From positions 739,177 through 803,176 of the forward strand of contig NZ_LMHW01000010.1 of assembly GCF_001428525.1 (NCBI RefSeq): a DNA stretch of 64,000 nucleotides, given 5' to 3'. Origin of the DNA: Flavobacterium sp. Root186 (GTDB lineage Bacteria; Bacteroidota; Bacteroidia; Flavobacteriales; Flavobacteriaceae). Shown here piece after piece: positions 41,300 to 50,784 of the stretch. The stretch's first letter is position 1. Each line of letters begins with the position of its first letter. A program made the translations under genes and the position numbers. The notes under the pieces were generated by a model. The model did no database searches. It was not told the origin of the DNA and saw only the letters and a program-made list of their open reading frames with translations.

Positions 41300-42565
41300 A
41301 TGAAAAGCAACATAGTAAGGATTTTAGTGAATAAACTAACCTTGTTTTTTATTTTTTTGATGTTGTCTAATTTTGGATTTTCTCAGAAAAATTCAAAAAT
41401 CGAAATAGGAACCATCGATAGTATTTCGTCTAAAATTTTAAATGAAAATAGAAAAATATGGATTCATCTTCCAAGAAGTTTAAAATATGCAGGAGTTTTT
41501 GCAAAAAAAAAATATCCGGTTGTTTATTTACTTGATGGCGATGCTCATTTTAGTTCTGTTGTGGGAATGATTGAACAATTGAGCGAAATAAACGGAAATA
41601 CAAACTGTCCGGAAATGATTGTAGTTGGTATTACAAATACAAATCGTAATCGGGATTTAACGCCAACACATTCAGAGGTTGATCTTCCGTTTGTACCGAA
41701 AACGGTAAGTGATCAATCTGGAGGCGGAGAAAAATTTGCAGAGTTTCTGGAAAAAGAATTGATTCCGTATATCAATACTAAATATCCTACTGCTCCATAC
41801 AAAACATTAGTTGGGCATTCTTTTGGAGGATTGACTGTTATGAATATTTTGACCAACCATACTTCTTTATTCAATTCATACGTTGCTATTGATCCAAGTA
41901 TGTGGTGGGATCACGACCGGTTTTTAAAAGAAACCACTAAAAAATTAGCCACTAAAAACTTAACTAATATTTCATTGTTTTTGGCAGCCGCAAATACAAT
42001 GGATGATCATATGGATTTGATAAAAGTTAGAAAAGACACAACTGTTTTTACCAGACATATCAGAGCTATTTTAGATTTAAATGATTTTCTTAAAGAGAAT
42101 AAAAAAAGCAATCTTAATTATGATTACAAATATTATAACGAAGATGATCATGGTTCTGTACCCTTAATTGCAACTTATGATGCTTTCCGTTTTATCTTTA
42201 AATTCAATCAATTAAAGCTTTCTATACCGGAACAAATTGATTTTAATAAAGAAGTTTTTGCCAAAATTGAAAAGCACTTTAAAGAGGTTTCAAAACATTT
42301 AGGGTATAAAGTGGATGTTCCGGAAAGCACAGTAAATAACTTTGCCTATCAATCACTCGGCAAAAAAGATTTAGAACTTGCCGGATATTTATTCAAACTA
42401 AATGTTGCCAATTATCCGCAAAGTCCAAATGTATACGATTCATTAGGCGATTTTTATGAAGCAAGCGGAGACAAGAAAAATGCAATTGCAAATTATGAAA
42501 AAGTGCTGGCAATGGATAAAAACTTTCCTGAAACAAAAGGAAAATTAGATAAGCTTTTAAAATAA
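41300..42565 (+). CDS. Secreted esterase (PF00756-like alpha/beta hydrolase) with C-terminal TPR
   Basis: A 421-residue protein with an N-terminal signal (to about FGFSQ). The esterase-D-like domain has KYPVVYLLDGDAHF, the nucleophile Ser in LVGHSFGGLTVMN, and His in YNEDDHGSVPL. The last 80 residues hold a TPR-like unit (NVYDSLGDFYEASGDKKNAIANYEKVL). Related proteins hydrolyse siderophore or acyl esters, but no uptake gene is nearby, so the substrate is open. Confidence 0.85.
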   Translation: MKSNIVRILVNKLTLFFIFLMLSNFGFSQKNSKIEIGTIDSISSKILNENRKIWIHLPRSLKYAGVFAKKKYPVVYLLDGDAHFSSVVGMIEQLSEINGNTNCPEMIVVGITNTNRNRDLTPTHSEVDLPFVPKTVSDQSGGGEKFAEFLEKELIPYINTKYPTAPYKTLVGHSFGGLTVMNILTNHTSLFNSYVAIDPSMWWDHDRFLKETTKKLATKNLTNISLFLAAANTMDDHMDLIKVRKDTTVFTRHIRAILDLNDFLKENKKSNLNYDYKYYNEDDHGSVPLIATYDAFRFIFKFNQLKLSIPEQIDFNKEVFAKIEKHFKEVSKHLGYKVDVPESTVNNFAYQSLGKKDLELAGYLFKLNVANYPQSPNVYDSLGDFYEASGDKKNAIANYEKVLAMDKNFPETKGKLDKLLK

Positions 42566-42575
42566 AACAGAAAAA

Positions 42576-42968
42576 ATGTCAGGAGAAAAAGATCTTCAAA
42601 AATTGCTTAAAACGATGAAGCCTGAACATAAACAGGGAGATTATGTTTTTTGTAAAGTTGATAAATTAGAGAATTTCAATTTAGATGAAGTTGAAATGTT
42701 TTTTAGAGAAAAAGAAGCTATAACTCTTATTCTAAGAGAAGAAATAGCAGTAAAAATGAAACTGAATTACTTCGTTGTAATGTCATGGATAACACTTTCT
42801 GTACATTCTTCACTCGAAGCTGTGGGCTTAACAGCTGCATTTTCGAAAGCACTTTCAAATCATAATATAAGCTGTAATGTTGTTGCCGCATTTTATCACG
42901 ACCATATTTTTGTCAATAAAAAAGATGTCAAACAAGCAATGGAAATTTTAAATTCATTTTCGAATTAA
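42576..42968 (+). CDS. ACT-domain protein
   Basis: A 130-residue cytosolic protein made of tandem ACT-like beta-alpha-beta folds: GDYVFCKVDKLE, MFFREKEAITLILRE, FVVMSWITLSVHSSLEAVGLTAAFSKAL and NVVAAFYHDHIFV. Similar stand-alone proteins are thought to bind amino acids. It lies ten bases after the esterase gene and may share its transcript. Confidence 0.82.
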   Translation: MSGEKDLQKLLKTMKPEHKQGDYVFCKVDKLENFNLDEVEMFFREKEAITLILREEIAVKMKLNYFVVMSWITLSVHSSLEAVGLTAAFSKALSNHNISCNVVAAFYHDHIFVNKKDVKQAMEILNSFSN

Positions 42969-43048
42969 AAAAACTTTCGATTTAAACTTTATTTTATTTG
43001 TAAGAAAAATACCTTATTATTGCAAAAAATAAAATAAAGTTTAAAGAG

Positions 43049-43666
43049 ATGAAAAATTATTTGATCCTTATCATTTTGCTTTTTTCCGTTAAAAGTATAG
43101 CGCAAAATGCTTCAAAAGAGACATTTCAGAAAAATAAATATGAATTGGCAGTTTCATATTTAAAAAAATCAGATTATGTAAAAGCTCTTGATTTGTTTTC
43201 AATTGCATCCAAAATTAAACCGGAAAGCCAAATTGGACAGGAATCATTAAGAGAGGTAGATACCTTAAAAGAAATCTTAAGAAAAGATATTTTAGAAAAA
43301 ATAAACGGAACTTGGTTAATTACCGGTAATAAACCAATTTGGACCGTTACAGCCAAGGAGGATTTTAAAAAACAAAAAGTTGATAAATTAGTAGAAGTCG
43401 CACAAGATAAAATTTTGTTTTATGAACGAGATCGCAAATCAAAAGTGAAAACACTGATCAAGACAGAGGATATACTTTACTTTAACGATGACAGATCTGA
43501 TTCTTTATATTTGGCAATTATATTATCCGATGGCAGAATTTGGGATTGTCTTTTAAATGAAGATTCTAAAGTAATGCGTGCCATTAACATAGCAAAATAT
43601 GAAAAAAAAGGTGTTCAAAAAATAACCGAAAGCAACTCTGAAGTTTATTTTATAAGAACTATGTAA
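43049..43666 (+). CDS. Exported protein of unknown function
   Basis: A 205-residue protein with a signal peptide (MKNYLILIILLFSVKSIAQ), a short TPR-like helical part (YELAVSYLKKSDYVKALDLFSIASKIKPES) and a C-terminal beta-rich part with NGTWLITGNKPIW. I do not recognise a family. It is flanked by a terminator and appears monocistronic. Confidence 0.65.
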   Translation: MKNYLILIILLFSVKSIAQNASKETFQKNKYELAVSYLKKSDYVKALDLFSIASKIKPESQIGQESLREVDTLKEILRKDILEKINGTWLITGNKPIWTVTAKEDFKKQKVDKLVEVAQDKILFYERDRKSKVKTLIKTEDILYFNDDRSDSLYLAIILSDGRIWDCLLNEDSKVMRAINIAKYEKKGVQKITESNSEVYFIRTM

Positions 43667-43685
43667 TTCTAAAATCAATATAACC

Positions 43686-43720
43686 AAAAAGGGGATCTAC
43701 TTAAAGATTCCCTTTTTTAT
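43686..43720 (+). terminator. Terminator after the 43049 gene
   Basis: Arms AAAAAGGG-ATCT and AGAT-CCCTTTTT with one internal mismatch, followed by T. Confidence 0.8.
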
Positions 43721-43763
43721 TTTAAAATTAGTGTAATTTTGAAATATCAGAAATAAATATAAA

Positions 43764-44168
43764 ATGGAAATCAAAGCAATTCAAGCTTCAGAAACCTGGC
43801 AGATCAGACACGAAGTAATGTGGCCGGATCAGCCTTTTGAATTTGTACAATTAGAAGAAGACAATTCAGGATTTCATTTTGGAGTTTTTGAGGATCATAA
43901 ATTGGTTTCTATAGTTTCCTGCTTTATTGAAGGTAAAGAAATGCAGTTTAGAAAATTAGCCACTTTAACAGAATATCAGGGAAAAGGAATCGCTTCTCAT
44001 CTTTTAGAATATATTTTACAGTTTGCAAAAGAAAAGCATTTAGAAAAAGTCTGGTGCAATGCAAGAACCAATAAAAAGGCCTTTTATGAAAAATTTGGAA
44101 TGAAAGATACTTTTAAAGCTTTTGCCAAAGCCGGACAGGAATTTACCATTATGGAAGTCAATTTCTGA
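43764..44168 (+). CDS. GNAT-family N-acetyltransferase
   Basis: A 134-residue acetyltransferase with RKLATLTEYQGKGIASHLLEYIL (acetyl-CoA loop) and AFYEKFGMKD near the end. The short tryptophan-rich start (ETWQIRHEVMWPDQPFEFV) is common in one Bacteroidota subgroup. Substrate unknown, monocistronic. Confidence 0.88.
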   Translation: MEIKAIQASETWQIRHEVMWPDQPFEFVQLEEDNSGFHFGVFEDHKLVSIVSCFIEGKEMQFRKLATLTEYQGKGIASHLLEYILQFAKEKHLEKVWCNARTNKKAFYEKFGMKDTFKAFAKAGQEFTIMEVNF

Positions 44169-44359
44169 AAATAGATTCCGGCATTCTTCTAACAATTTAA
44201 TAGTAAGATGTTTATTGTCTTAAAATACTTAAAAAAACGTCGTTTTTGAATGTAATTTTAATGTAATAAAAAAATGAAAACGTTTTCGTTTTATATAACT
44301 GTTAAACCTTGTTAAAAATTCTTTTTTTGTTTTGATAGTTTTACTACTTTCGCACCCAA

Positions 44360-44731
44360 ATGAGAAAGTTAATAGTATTTTTAGTATTCATGAATTTGCT
44401 TCTGCTAGGCGGAGGTCAATATCTTAATGCAAATACTTTTTCTCATCATCATAATCTTGCACAGAAACATAGAGTTAAATTCACGAGCCAGGATCGTGGA
44501 AGTTCTATAATTGAAGATGCCGATGTTGATCTTGAAGAAGATCTTTTAGGAAATGATGATGCTTTACTTACGAATAAGTTTTTTGCTGTTTCGTACAGTT
44601 TGGTAGACAATTTGTATCTGGCACTTTCAGATCAGTCTGCTGCAAATGATTCCAATCTTTTTAAAATTTTTACGCCTTCTTTAGGGCATTCAAATCCTAT
44701 CTACATTACTCAACGAGTATTAAGAATTTGA
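44360..44731 (+). CDS. Small exported protein upstream of the RND pump
   Basis: A 123-residue protein with a signal peptide (to about NANT), a His-rich patch FSHHHN, an acidic stretch EDADVDLEEDLLGNDD and a hydrophilic end (THR region TQRVLRI). I recognise no family. It lies 173 bases before the RND operon. The acidic and His patches hint at metal binding, which is speculation. Confidence 0.6.
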   Translation: MRKLIVFLVFMNLLLLGGGQYLNANTFSHHHNLAQKHRVKFTSQDRGSSIIEDADVDLEEDLLGNDDALLTNKFFAVSYSLVDNLYLALSDQSAANDSNLFKIFTPSLGHSNPIYITQRVLRI

Positions 44732-44740
44732 TTTTACAGT

Positions 44741-44795
44741 ATACATCGGTTACCTAAGTCGTGATCTGCATATCTCGTTGATGTATATTTTTTTA
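44741..44795 (+). terminator. Candidate terminator or attenuator before the RND operon
   Basis: ATACATC (44741-44747) pairs with GATGTAT (44780-44786), followed by eight T. The adjacent CTCGTT (44774-44779) can instead pair with AACGAG (44712-44717) at the end of the upstream gene. The two pairings cross, so they would compete. The stem is weak and the call tentative. Confidence 0.4.
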
Positions 44796-44904
44796 CTTCC
44801 GCTTATATGAAAATTAAGTTCTGACTTCAGGCTGGCTGATGCATTTTATCATCTAAAGAAATCATTATTCCAAGCATTCAATCGCTTAATTTCCAAACTA
44901 AATC

Positions 44905-45987
44905 ATGAAAAAAATTATCGTGTTCACGGGCTTAATTGCCCTAGTGTGCCTAACTAGCTGTACATCTAAAAAGGAAGAAAAAGAAGAAGCAGAAAAATTC
45001 ACGGTTACAAACCCGGTTAGAATTGATACTTCATTTATTAAACAATATGTTTCGCAGATTAAGTCTGTTCGAAATATCGAAATCCGCGCTCAGGAAAAAG
45101 GGTTTTTACAAAACATTTATGTTGATGAGGGACAGTTTGTAAAAGCAGGTCAGCTGTTGTTCAGAATTATGCCAAATATGTATCAGGCAGAATTACTAAA
45201 AGCACAGGCTGAACAAAAATCAGTAGAAATTGAACTGCAAAATGCCAAATTACTTGCAGATAAAAATATCGTTTCTAAAAACGAATTGAGCGTTGCTCAG
45301 GCAAAATTGCAATCGGCAAAAGCAGAAGTCGCATTAGCAAAACTTCATTTATCATTCACAGAAATCAGAGCTCCGTTTGACGGAACAATCGACAGAATTC
45401 CTTTAAAATTAGGAAGTCTTATCGACGAGGGCGAATTATTGACAAGCCTTTCAGACAACAGCCAGATGTTTGCTTATTTCAACGTTTCTGAACCAGAATA
45501 TCTTCAGTATCAAACCAATATTAAGGACCGTGCCGGAAATAAAGTGAATTTGGTTTTGGCAAATGGAGATACTTTTAAAGAAAAAGGAAATGTAGAAGTT
45601 ATCGAAAGTGAATTTGACAACGAAACAGGAAATATTGCTTTTAGAGCAAGATTCCCAAATTCAGCAAAATTACTTAGAAACGGAGAAACTGGACAAGTTC
45701 AAATGATGGTTCCTCTTAAAAATGCAATCGTAATTCCGCAAAAAGCGACTTACGAAATTCAGGATAAAAAATATGTTTTTATAGTTGATAAAAATGATAA
45801 AGTAAGCTCAAAAGAAATCACTATTACAGGAGAAATTCCTGATTTGTATGTGATTAAAACGGGACTTAATGAAAATGATAAAATCTTACTTGAAGGTGTT
45901 CAGAAAGTAAAAGAAAATGACAAAATCAAATACGAATTTGAGTCTCCTAAAAAGGTAATTAATAACCTGCGCTTAAAAGCGGAGTAA
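44905..45987 (+). CDS. RND efflux periplasmic adaptor lipoprotein
   Basis: A 360-residue adaptor with a lipobox (LTSC at about residues 16-19). Lipoyl halves are at IEIRAQEKGFLQNIYVDEGQFVKAGQ and EIRAPFDGTIDRIPLKLGSLI, a coiled-coil hairpin lies between, and the C-terminal beta-barrel has LRNGETGQVQM. It links the RND pump to the outer-membrane channel and is the first gene of the three-gene unit. Confidence 0.95.
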   Translation: MKKIIVFTGLIALVCLTSCTSKKEEKEEAEKFTVTNPVRIDTSFIKQYVSQIKSVRNIEIRAQEKGFLQNIYVDEGQFVKAGQLLFRIMPNMYQAELLKAQAEQKSVEIELQNAKLLADKNIVSKNELSVAQAKLQSAKAEVALAKLHLSFTEIRAPFDGTIDRIPLKLGSLIDEGELLTSLSDNSQMFAYFNVSEPEYLQYQTNIKDRAGNKVNLVLANGDTFKEKGNVEVIESEFDNETGNIAFRARFPNSAKLLRNGETGQVQMMVPLKNAIVIPQKATYEIQDKKYVFIVDKNDKVSSKEITITGEIPDLYVIKTGLNENDKILLEGVQKVKENDKIKYEFESPKKVINNLRLKAE

Positions 45988-45996
45988 GTTTTTTTG

Positions 45997-46068
45997 TTTC
46001 AAGTTTCAGGTTCCAGGTTTCAAGTTTTATGCTGAAACCTGAGACTTGGAACCTGAAACCTGAAACCC
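45997..46068. repeat. GTTTCAAGTTTCAGG word palindrome inside the RND operon
   Basis: Tandem GTTTCA(A/G)G words and their complement CCTGAAAC/CTTGGAAC fill the gap between the adaptor and pump genes. Same family as in the trp operon. Confidence 0.85.
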
Positions 46069-46112
46069 TTTTTTAAACTTCAAATAAGTTTAATCATTAA
46101 AAAAATATAAAA

Positions 46113-49100
46113 ATGTTTAATAAATTTATTCAAAGACCCGTATTGTCGATAGTAATATCGTTGATTATTGTCTTTTTAGGGGTATTGTCGGTATTGAATT
46201 TACCAATTACCCAATTCCCTTCGATTTCTCCTCCAATGGTAAACGTTACTGCGGATTACCCTGGGTCGAATGGAGAGCTTATGATTAAATCTGTTGTAAT
46301 TCCGTTAGAAAGAGCCTTAAACGGTGTTCCGGGAATGAAATATATGACTTCTGATGCCGGAAATGATGGTGAAGCGAGTATTCAGGTTGTATTTAACTTA
46401 GGAACAGATCCTAATCAGGCAGCGATTAACGTTCAAAACCGTGTGGCTTCGGTAACCAATAAACTACCTCCTTTAGTAATTAGAGAAGGTATTAAAATTA
46501 CACGAGAAGTTCCGAGTATGTTGATGTACGTGAACCTTTATAGCACGGACAAAAATACCGATATGAAGTTCTTGTACAACTATGCCGATATCAACGTGTT
46601 ATCTGAATTAAAAAGGGTAAATGGAGTTGGTTCCGGAGATATCTTGGGAACACGTGAATATGCAATGCGTATTTGGTTGAAACCAGATCGTATGTTAGCG
46701 TATAAAATTTCTGCTGATGAGGTGATGGAAGCATTATCAAGTCAGAGTTTGGAGGCTTCGCCAGGTAAAACGGGAGAAAGTTCCGGTAAACGTTCTCAGG
46801 CTTTTGAATATGTATTGAAATATTCAGGACGTTTTACAACAAAAGAGCAATATGGAAATATTGTGGTAAGATCGAATGCTAACGGAGAACTTTTGCGTTT
46901 GAAAGATATTGCTAATGTTGAATTTGGAAGCTCGATGTATGATATCTATTCTAATTTGAACGGAAGACCTTCTGCAGCGATTGTATTAAAACAATCTTTT
47001 GGAAGTAATGCAAATCAGGTTATTGAAGATGTAAAAGCGAAACTGGAAAAAATCAAGCAAAAATTCCCAAAAGGAATGGATTATGAAATCTCTTATGACG
47101 TTTCTAAATTCCTTGATGCTTCTATAGAAAAAGTAATTCACACTCTTGTTGAAGCCTTTATTTTAGTTGGTTTAGTAGTTTTCCTTTTCTTAGGAGACTG
47201 GCGTTCTACGGTAATTCCTGCAATTGCGGTACCCGTTTCATTGGTTGGAACTTTTGTGTTCATGACATTCTTTGATATTTCATTGAACTTGATTACGTTG
47301 TTTGCTTTGGTTTTGGCAATTGGAGTCGTCGTCGATGATGCGATTGTGGTTATCGAAGCCGTTCACGCCAAGATGGAAGAAGAACATCTCTCACCATTTA
47401 AAGCAACTAAAAAAGCCATGCACGAGATTGCTGGGGCAATTGTTGCGATTACCTTCTTGATGGCCGCGGTATTTATTCCGGTTGCGTTTATGTCTGGTCC
47501 TGTTGGAGTTTTCTACAGACAGTTCTCTATTACAATGGCAACAGCAATTATACTTTCTGGTATTGTAGCTTTGACGTTAACACCGGCACTTTGTGCTATG
47601 ATGTTGAAAAACAATCACGGTAAACCTAAAAAGAAAACACCTGTAAATATATTTATTGATGGTTTTAACAACAAGTTTAACCTTGCACAAGGTAAATACC
47701 AAAATGTATTAGGTAAAATTGTAAACAGAAGAGCTGTTACTATTATAGCACTTCTTGGATTTTGCGCCGGAACATGGTTGATAAGCAGTACAGTTCCTTC
47801 TGGATTTATCCCGAATGAGGATCAGGGAATGTTTTATGCTATTATTCAAACACCGCCGGGTTCTTCATTAGAAAGAACAAATGATATTGCATTGAAACTG
47901 CAAAAAATGTCTGAAGATGTAGAAGGCGTAAAATCAGTTTCGGCATTAGCAGGTTATGAAATTTTGACCGAAGGTACTGGATCTAATTCAGGAACTTGTT
48001 TGATCAACTTAAAAGACTGGAACGATCGTAAACAATCTGTTCAGGAAATTATGACGGAACTGGAAGAAAAATCGAAAGATATTCCAGGTGCAAATATCGA
48101 GTTTTTCCAACCGCCGGCTGTACCGGGATATGGAGCAGCGGGAGGATTTGAGCTTCGTTTACTAGATAAAACAGGTACTACAGATTTCAAAAAACTAGAG
48201 GAAGTTAATAAAGAGTTTGTTGAAGAATTGAACAAACGTCCGGAATTATCTAACGTATTCAGTTTCTTTAGTGCGAGTTTCCCTCAATATATGATGAAAG
48301 TTGATAATGATTTGGCACAGCAAAAAGGAGTTTCGATTGAAAACGCCATGAACACTTTGTCAACTCTTGTGGGAAGTAACTACGAAATCAGTTTCATTAA
48401 ATACGGTATTAACTATAAAGTAATCGTTCAGGCTGCTCCGGAATATCGTGCACAGCCAGATGATATCCTGAAACTGTATGTGAAAAATAATCGTGATGAA
48501 ATGGTTCCTTTTTCTGCCTTCATGAAATTAGAAAAGGTATACGGACTTTCGGAAATTACGAGACACAATATGTACACTTCTACGGAAATTAGTGGTGGTC
48601 CGGCTCCGGGATACAGTTCTGGTACGGCTATTAAAGTAATTCAGGAAGTTGCAGCTAAAAAATTACCTAGAGGTTATGATATTGACTGGGCGGGTATTTC
48701 TGCCGATGAGGTTGCACAAGGTAATCAGGCAATTTGGGTATTTTTAATCTGTTTAGGATTCGTTTACCTGGTATTAGCTGCCCAGTATGAGAGTTTTATT
48801 CTTCCACTATCAGTAATTCTTTCTTTGCCTGCGGGTATTTTTGGAGCTTTCCTTTTATTGAAAGTTGTAGGATTAGAAAACAATATTTATGCGCAGGTTG
48901 CCATGGTAATGCTTATTGGTTTATTGGGTAAAAATGCCGTATTGATTGTAGAGTTTGCTATTCAAAGGCACGCAGCAGGAAGAACAGTTTTAGAGTCTGC
49001 GATGGAAGGAGCAAAAGCAAGGTTCCGTCCTATTTTGATGACTTCATTTGCGTTTATTGCGGGATTATTACCGCTTGCATTTGCAACTGGTCCGGGTAAA

Positions 49101-49280
49101 ATAGGTAACAGAACTATTGGTACTGCAGCCGCTGGAGGTATGCTTATAGGAACCATTTGCGGAGTATTTGTAATTCCGGGCTTGTATTACATATTTGCCA
49201 AAATAGCCGAGAAACACAAACTGGTAAAACATGAAGAAGAAAATCCATTAACAGAAGAAATTGATAACAATCATGTATAA
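46113..49280 (+). CDS. RND multidrug efflux permease (HAE1/AcrB type)
   Basis: A 1055-residue pump with 12 membrane segments and two large periplasmic loops. It has the N-terminal FIQRPVLSIVISLIIVFLGV, the TM4 proton-relay motif AIGVVVDDAIVVIEAV and the C-terminal half motif GLLGKNAVLIVEFA. Hydrophobic compounds are the usual substrates of this group. It overlaps the start of the channel gene by eight bases. Confidence 0.97.
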   Translation: MFNKFIQRPVLSIVISLIIVFLGVLSVLNLPITQFPSISPPMVNVTADYPGSNGELMIKSVVIPLERALNGVPGMKYMTSDAGNDGEASIQVVFNLGTDPNQAAINVQNRVASVTNKLPPLVIREGIKITREVPSMLMYVNLYSTDKNTDMKFLYNYADINVLSELKRVNGVGSGDILGTREYAMRIWLKPDRMLAYKISADEVMEALSSQSLEASPGKTGESSGKRSQAFEYVLKYSGRFTTKEQYGNIVVRSNANGELLRLKDIANVEFGSSMYDIYSNLNGRPSAAIVLKQSFGSNANQVIEDVKAKLEKIKQKFPKGMDYEISYDVSKFLDASIEKVIHTLVEAFILVGLVVFLFLGDWRSTVIPAIAVPVSLVGTFVFMTFFDISLNLITLFALVLAIGVVVDDAIVVIEAVHAKMEEEHLSPFKATKKAMHEIAGAIVAITFLMAAVFIPVAFMSGPVGVFYRQFSITMATAIILSGIVALTLTPALCAMMLKNNHGKPKKKTPVNIFIDGFNNKFNLAQGKYQNVLGKIVNRRAVTIIALLGFCAGTWLISSTVPSGFIPNEDQGMFYAIIQTPPGSSLERTNDIALKLQKMSEDVEGVKSVSALAGYEILTEGTGSNSGTCLINLKDWNDRKQSVQEIMTELEEKSKDIPGANIEFFQPPAVPGYGAAGGFELRLLDKTGTTDFKKLEEVNKEFVEELNKRPELSNVFSFFSASFPQYMMKVDNDLAQQKGVSIENAMNTLSTLVGSNYEISFIKYGINYKVIVQAAPEYRAQPDDILKLYVKNNRDEMVPFSAFMKLEKVYGLSEITRHNMYTSTEISGGPAPGYSSGTAIKVIQEVAAKKLPRGYDIDWAGISADEVAQGNQAIWVFLICLGFVYLVLAAQYESFILPLSVILSLPAGIFGAFLLLKVVGLENNIYAQVAMVMLIGLLGKNAVLIVEFAIQRHAAGRTVLESAMEGAKARFRPILMTSFAFIAGLLPLAFATGPGKIGNRTIGTAAAGGMLIGTICGVFVIPGLYYIFAKIAEKHKLVKHEEENPLTEEIDNNHV

Positions 49281-50712
49281 AGTTAAATTATATCAATACA
49301 GTATTGCATTGGGTTTATGTCTTGCCGTGGCAGGATGTAAAGCCCCTGCAGCTGAAACAGCAAGTACAAGCGCTCCGGTTCCGGAAGCATTTGGAAGCGT
49401 AAAATCGCAGGACACAACAAATACATCGACTTTAAAATGGAAAGATTTCTTTAAAGATCAAAACCTTGTAGAGTTGATTGATATTGCCTTAAAAAACAAT
49501 CAGGAACTGAATATGACTTTGCAGGAAATTGAAATTGCAAAGAATGATATCAGAGTTCGTAAAGGGGCACTATTGCCTACAGTTGGAGTTCGTGCCGGTG
49601 CAGGAATCGAAAAAGTAGGGCGCTATACAAGTCAGGGTGCAGGTGATGCAACGACAGAAATTAAACCGGGAATCGAAACTCCGGATCCGTTACCGGATTA
49701 TACGATTGCAGCTTATGCAAACTGGGAAGTAGATATCTGGAAAAAACTGCGTAATTCTAAAAAAGCAGCTGTAAACCGTTATTTAGCAACAGTTGAAGGT
49801 AAAAACTTTGTAATTACAAACCTTATTGCTGAAATCGCTGATAATTATTACGAATTATTAGCTTTAGACAGCCAATTAGAGATTGTAAAACAAACTATCG
49901 CTTTACAAACAAACGCTTTAGAAATTGTAAAAGTTCAAAAACAAGCTGCGAGAGCGACTGAACTTGGAGTTCAGAAATTTCAGGCTGAGGTTTTAACTTC
50001 AAAAAGTCTGGAGTTTGATATTTTGCAGAAAATAAAAGAGAACGAAAACAAAATCAACTTTTTGTTAGGACGTTATCCGCAGGATATTAAAAGAGATAAA
50101 ACCAATTTTACAGATTTGCTTCCGGCAGCTGTAAACTCTGGAATTCCTTCTCAATTACTAACAAATCGCCCAGATGTTAAGCAGGCAGAATTAGAATTGG
50201 TTGCGGCAAAACTAGATGTAAAAGTAGCTCGTGCAGAATTTTACCCTTCATTGGATATTTCGGCAGCTTTTGGAGTTCAGGCTTTTAAACCATCTTATTT
50301 GTTTACATTTCCTGAATCGATTTTATATTCGTTAGCCGGAGATATTGCTGCACCATTAATTAACAGAAATGCCATTAAAGCAGAATTTTCTAGTGCCAAT
50401 GCAAGACAGCTTCAGGCGTTGTACAATTACGATCGTACAATATTGAATGCTTATTTAGAAGTTTCAACACAGCTTTCTAAAATTGATAATCTTCAAAAAG
50501 GTTACGATTTAAAATCACAGCAAGTTGATGCCTTAAATAAATCAATTGATGTTTCAAACGATTTGTTTAAATCTGCAAGAGTAGATTATTTTGAGGTTTT
50601 AATGACTCAAAGAGATGCATTAGAAGCAAAATTAGAATTAATAGATACTAAAAAAGAACAATTAAATGCTGCAGTTCATGTTTACAGAGACCTGGGCGGC
50701 GGATGGAAATAA
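49273..50712 (+). CDS. RND outer-membrane channel lipoprotein (OprM/NodT type)
   Basis: About 479 residues starting MYKVKLYQYS. A TTG at 49261 is possible but less likely. The signal ends at the lipobox AVAGC, followed by two OEP repeats with NNQELNMTLQEIEIAKNDIRV and LTNRPDVKQAELELVAAKLDVKVARAEFYPSL. It ends the RND operon. Confidence 0.94.
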   Translation: MYKVKLYQYSIALGLCLAVAGCKAPAAETASTSAPVPEAFGSVKSQDTTNTSTLKWKDFFKDQNLVELIDIALKNNQELNMTLQEIEIAKNDIRVRKGALLPTVGVRAGAGIEKVGRYTSQGAGDATTEIKPGIETPDPLPDYTIAAYANWEVDIWKKLRNSKKAAVNRYLATVEGKNFVITNLIAEIADNYYELLALDSQLEIVKQTIALQTNALEIVKVQKQAARATELGVQKFQAEVLTSKSLEFDILQKIKENENKINFLLGRYPQDIKRDKTNFTDLLPAAVNSGIPSQLLTNRPDVKQAELELVAAKLDVKVARAEFYPSLDISAAFGVQAFKPSYLFTFPESILYSLAGDIAAPLINRNAIKAEFSSANARQLQALYNYDRTILNAYLEVSTQLSKIDNLQKGYDLKSQQVDALNKSIDVSNDLFKSARVDYFEVLMTQRDALEAKLELIDTKKEQLNAAVHVYRDLGGGWK

Positions 50713-50734
50713 TATTGCCTGTTAATTTGTAGAG

Positions 50735-50773
50735 AAAAAGCCTTTTAAGAGTAATCTTGAAAGGCTTTTTTTA
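50735..50773 (+). terminator. Terminator of the RND operon (AAGCCTTT family)
   Basis: Arms AAAAAGCCTTT and AAAGGCTTTTT with an inner AGA/TCT pair and T-run. The same word is used by the terminators at 53476 and 53986. Confidence 0.87.
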
Positions 50774-50784
50774 TTTGCTCGATG

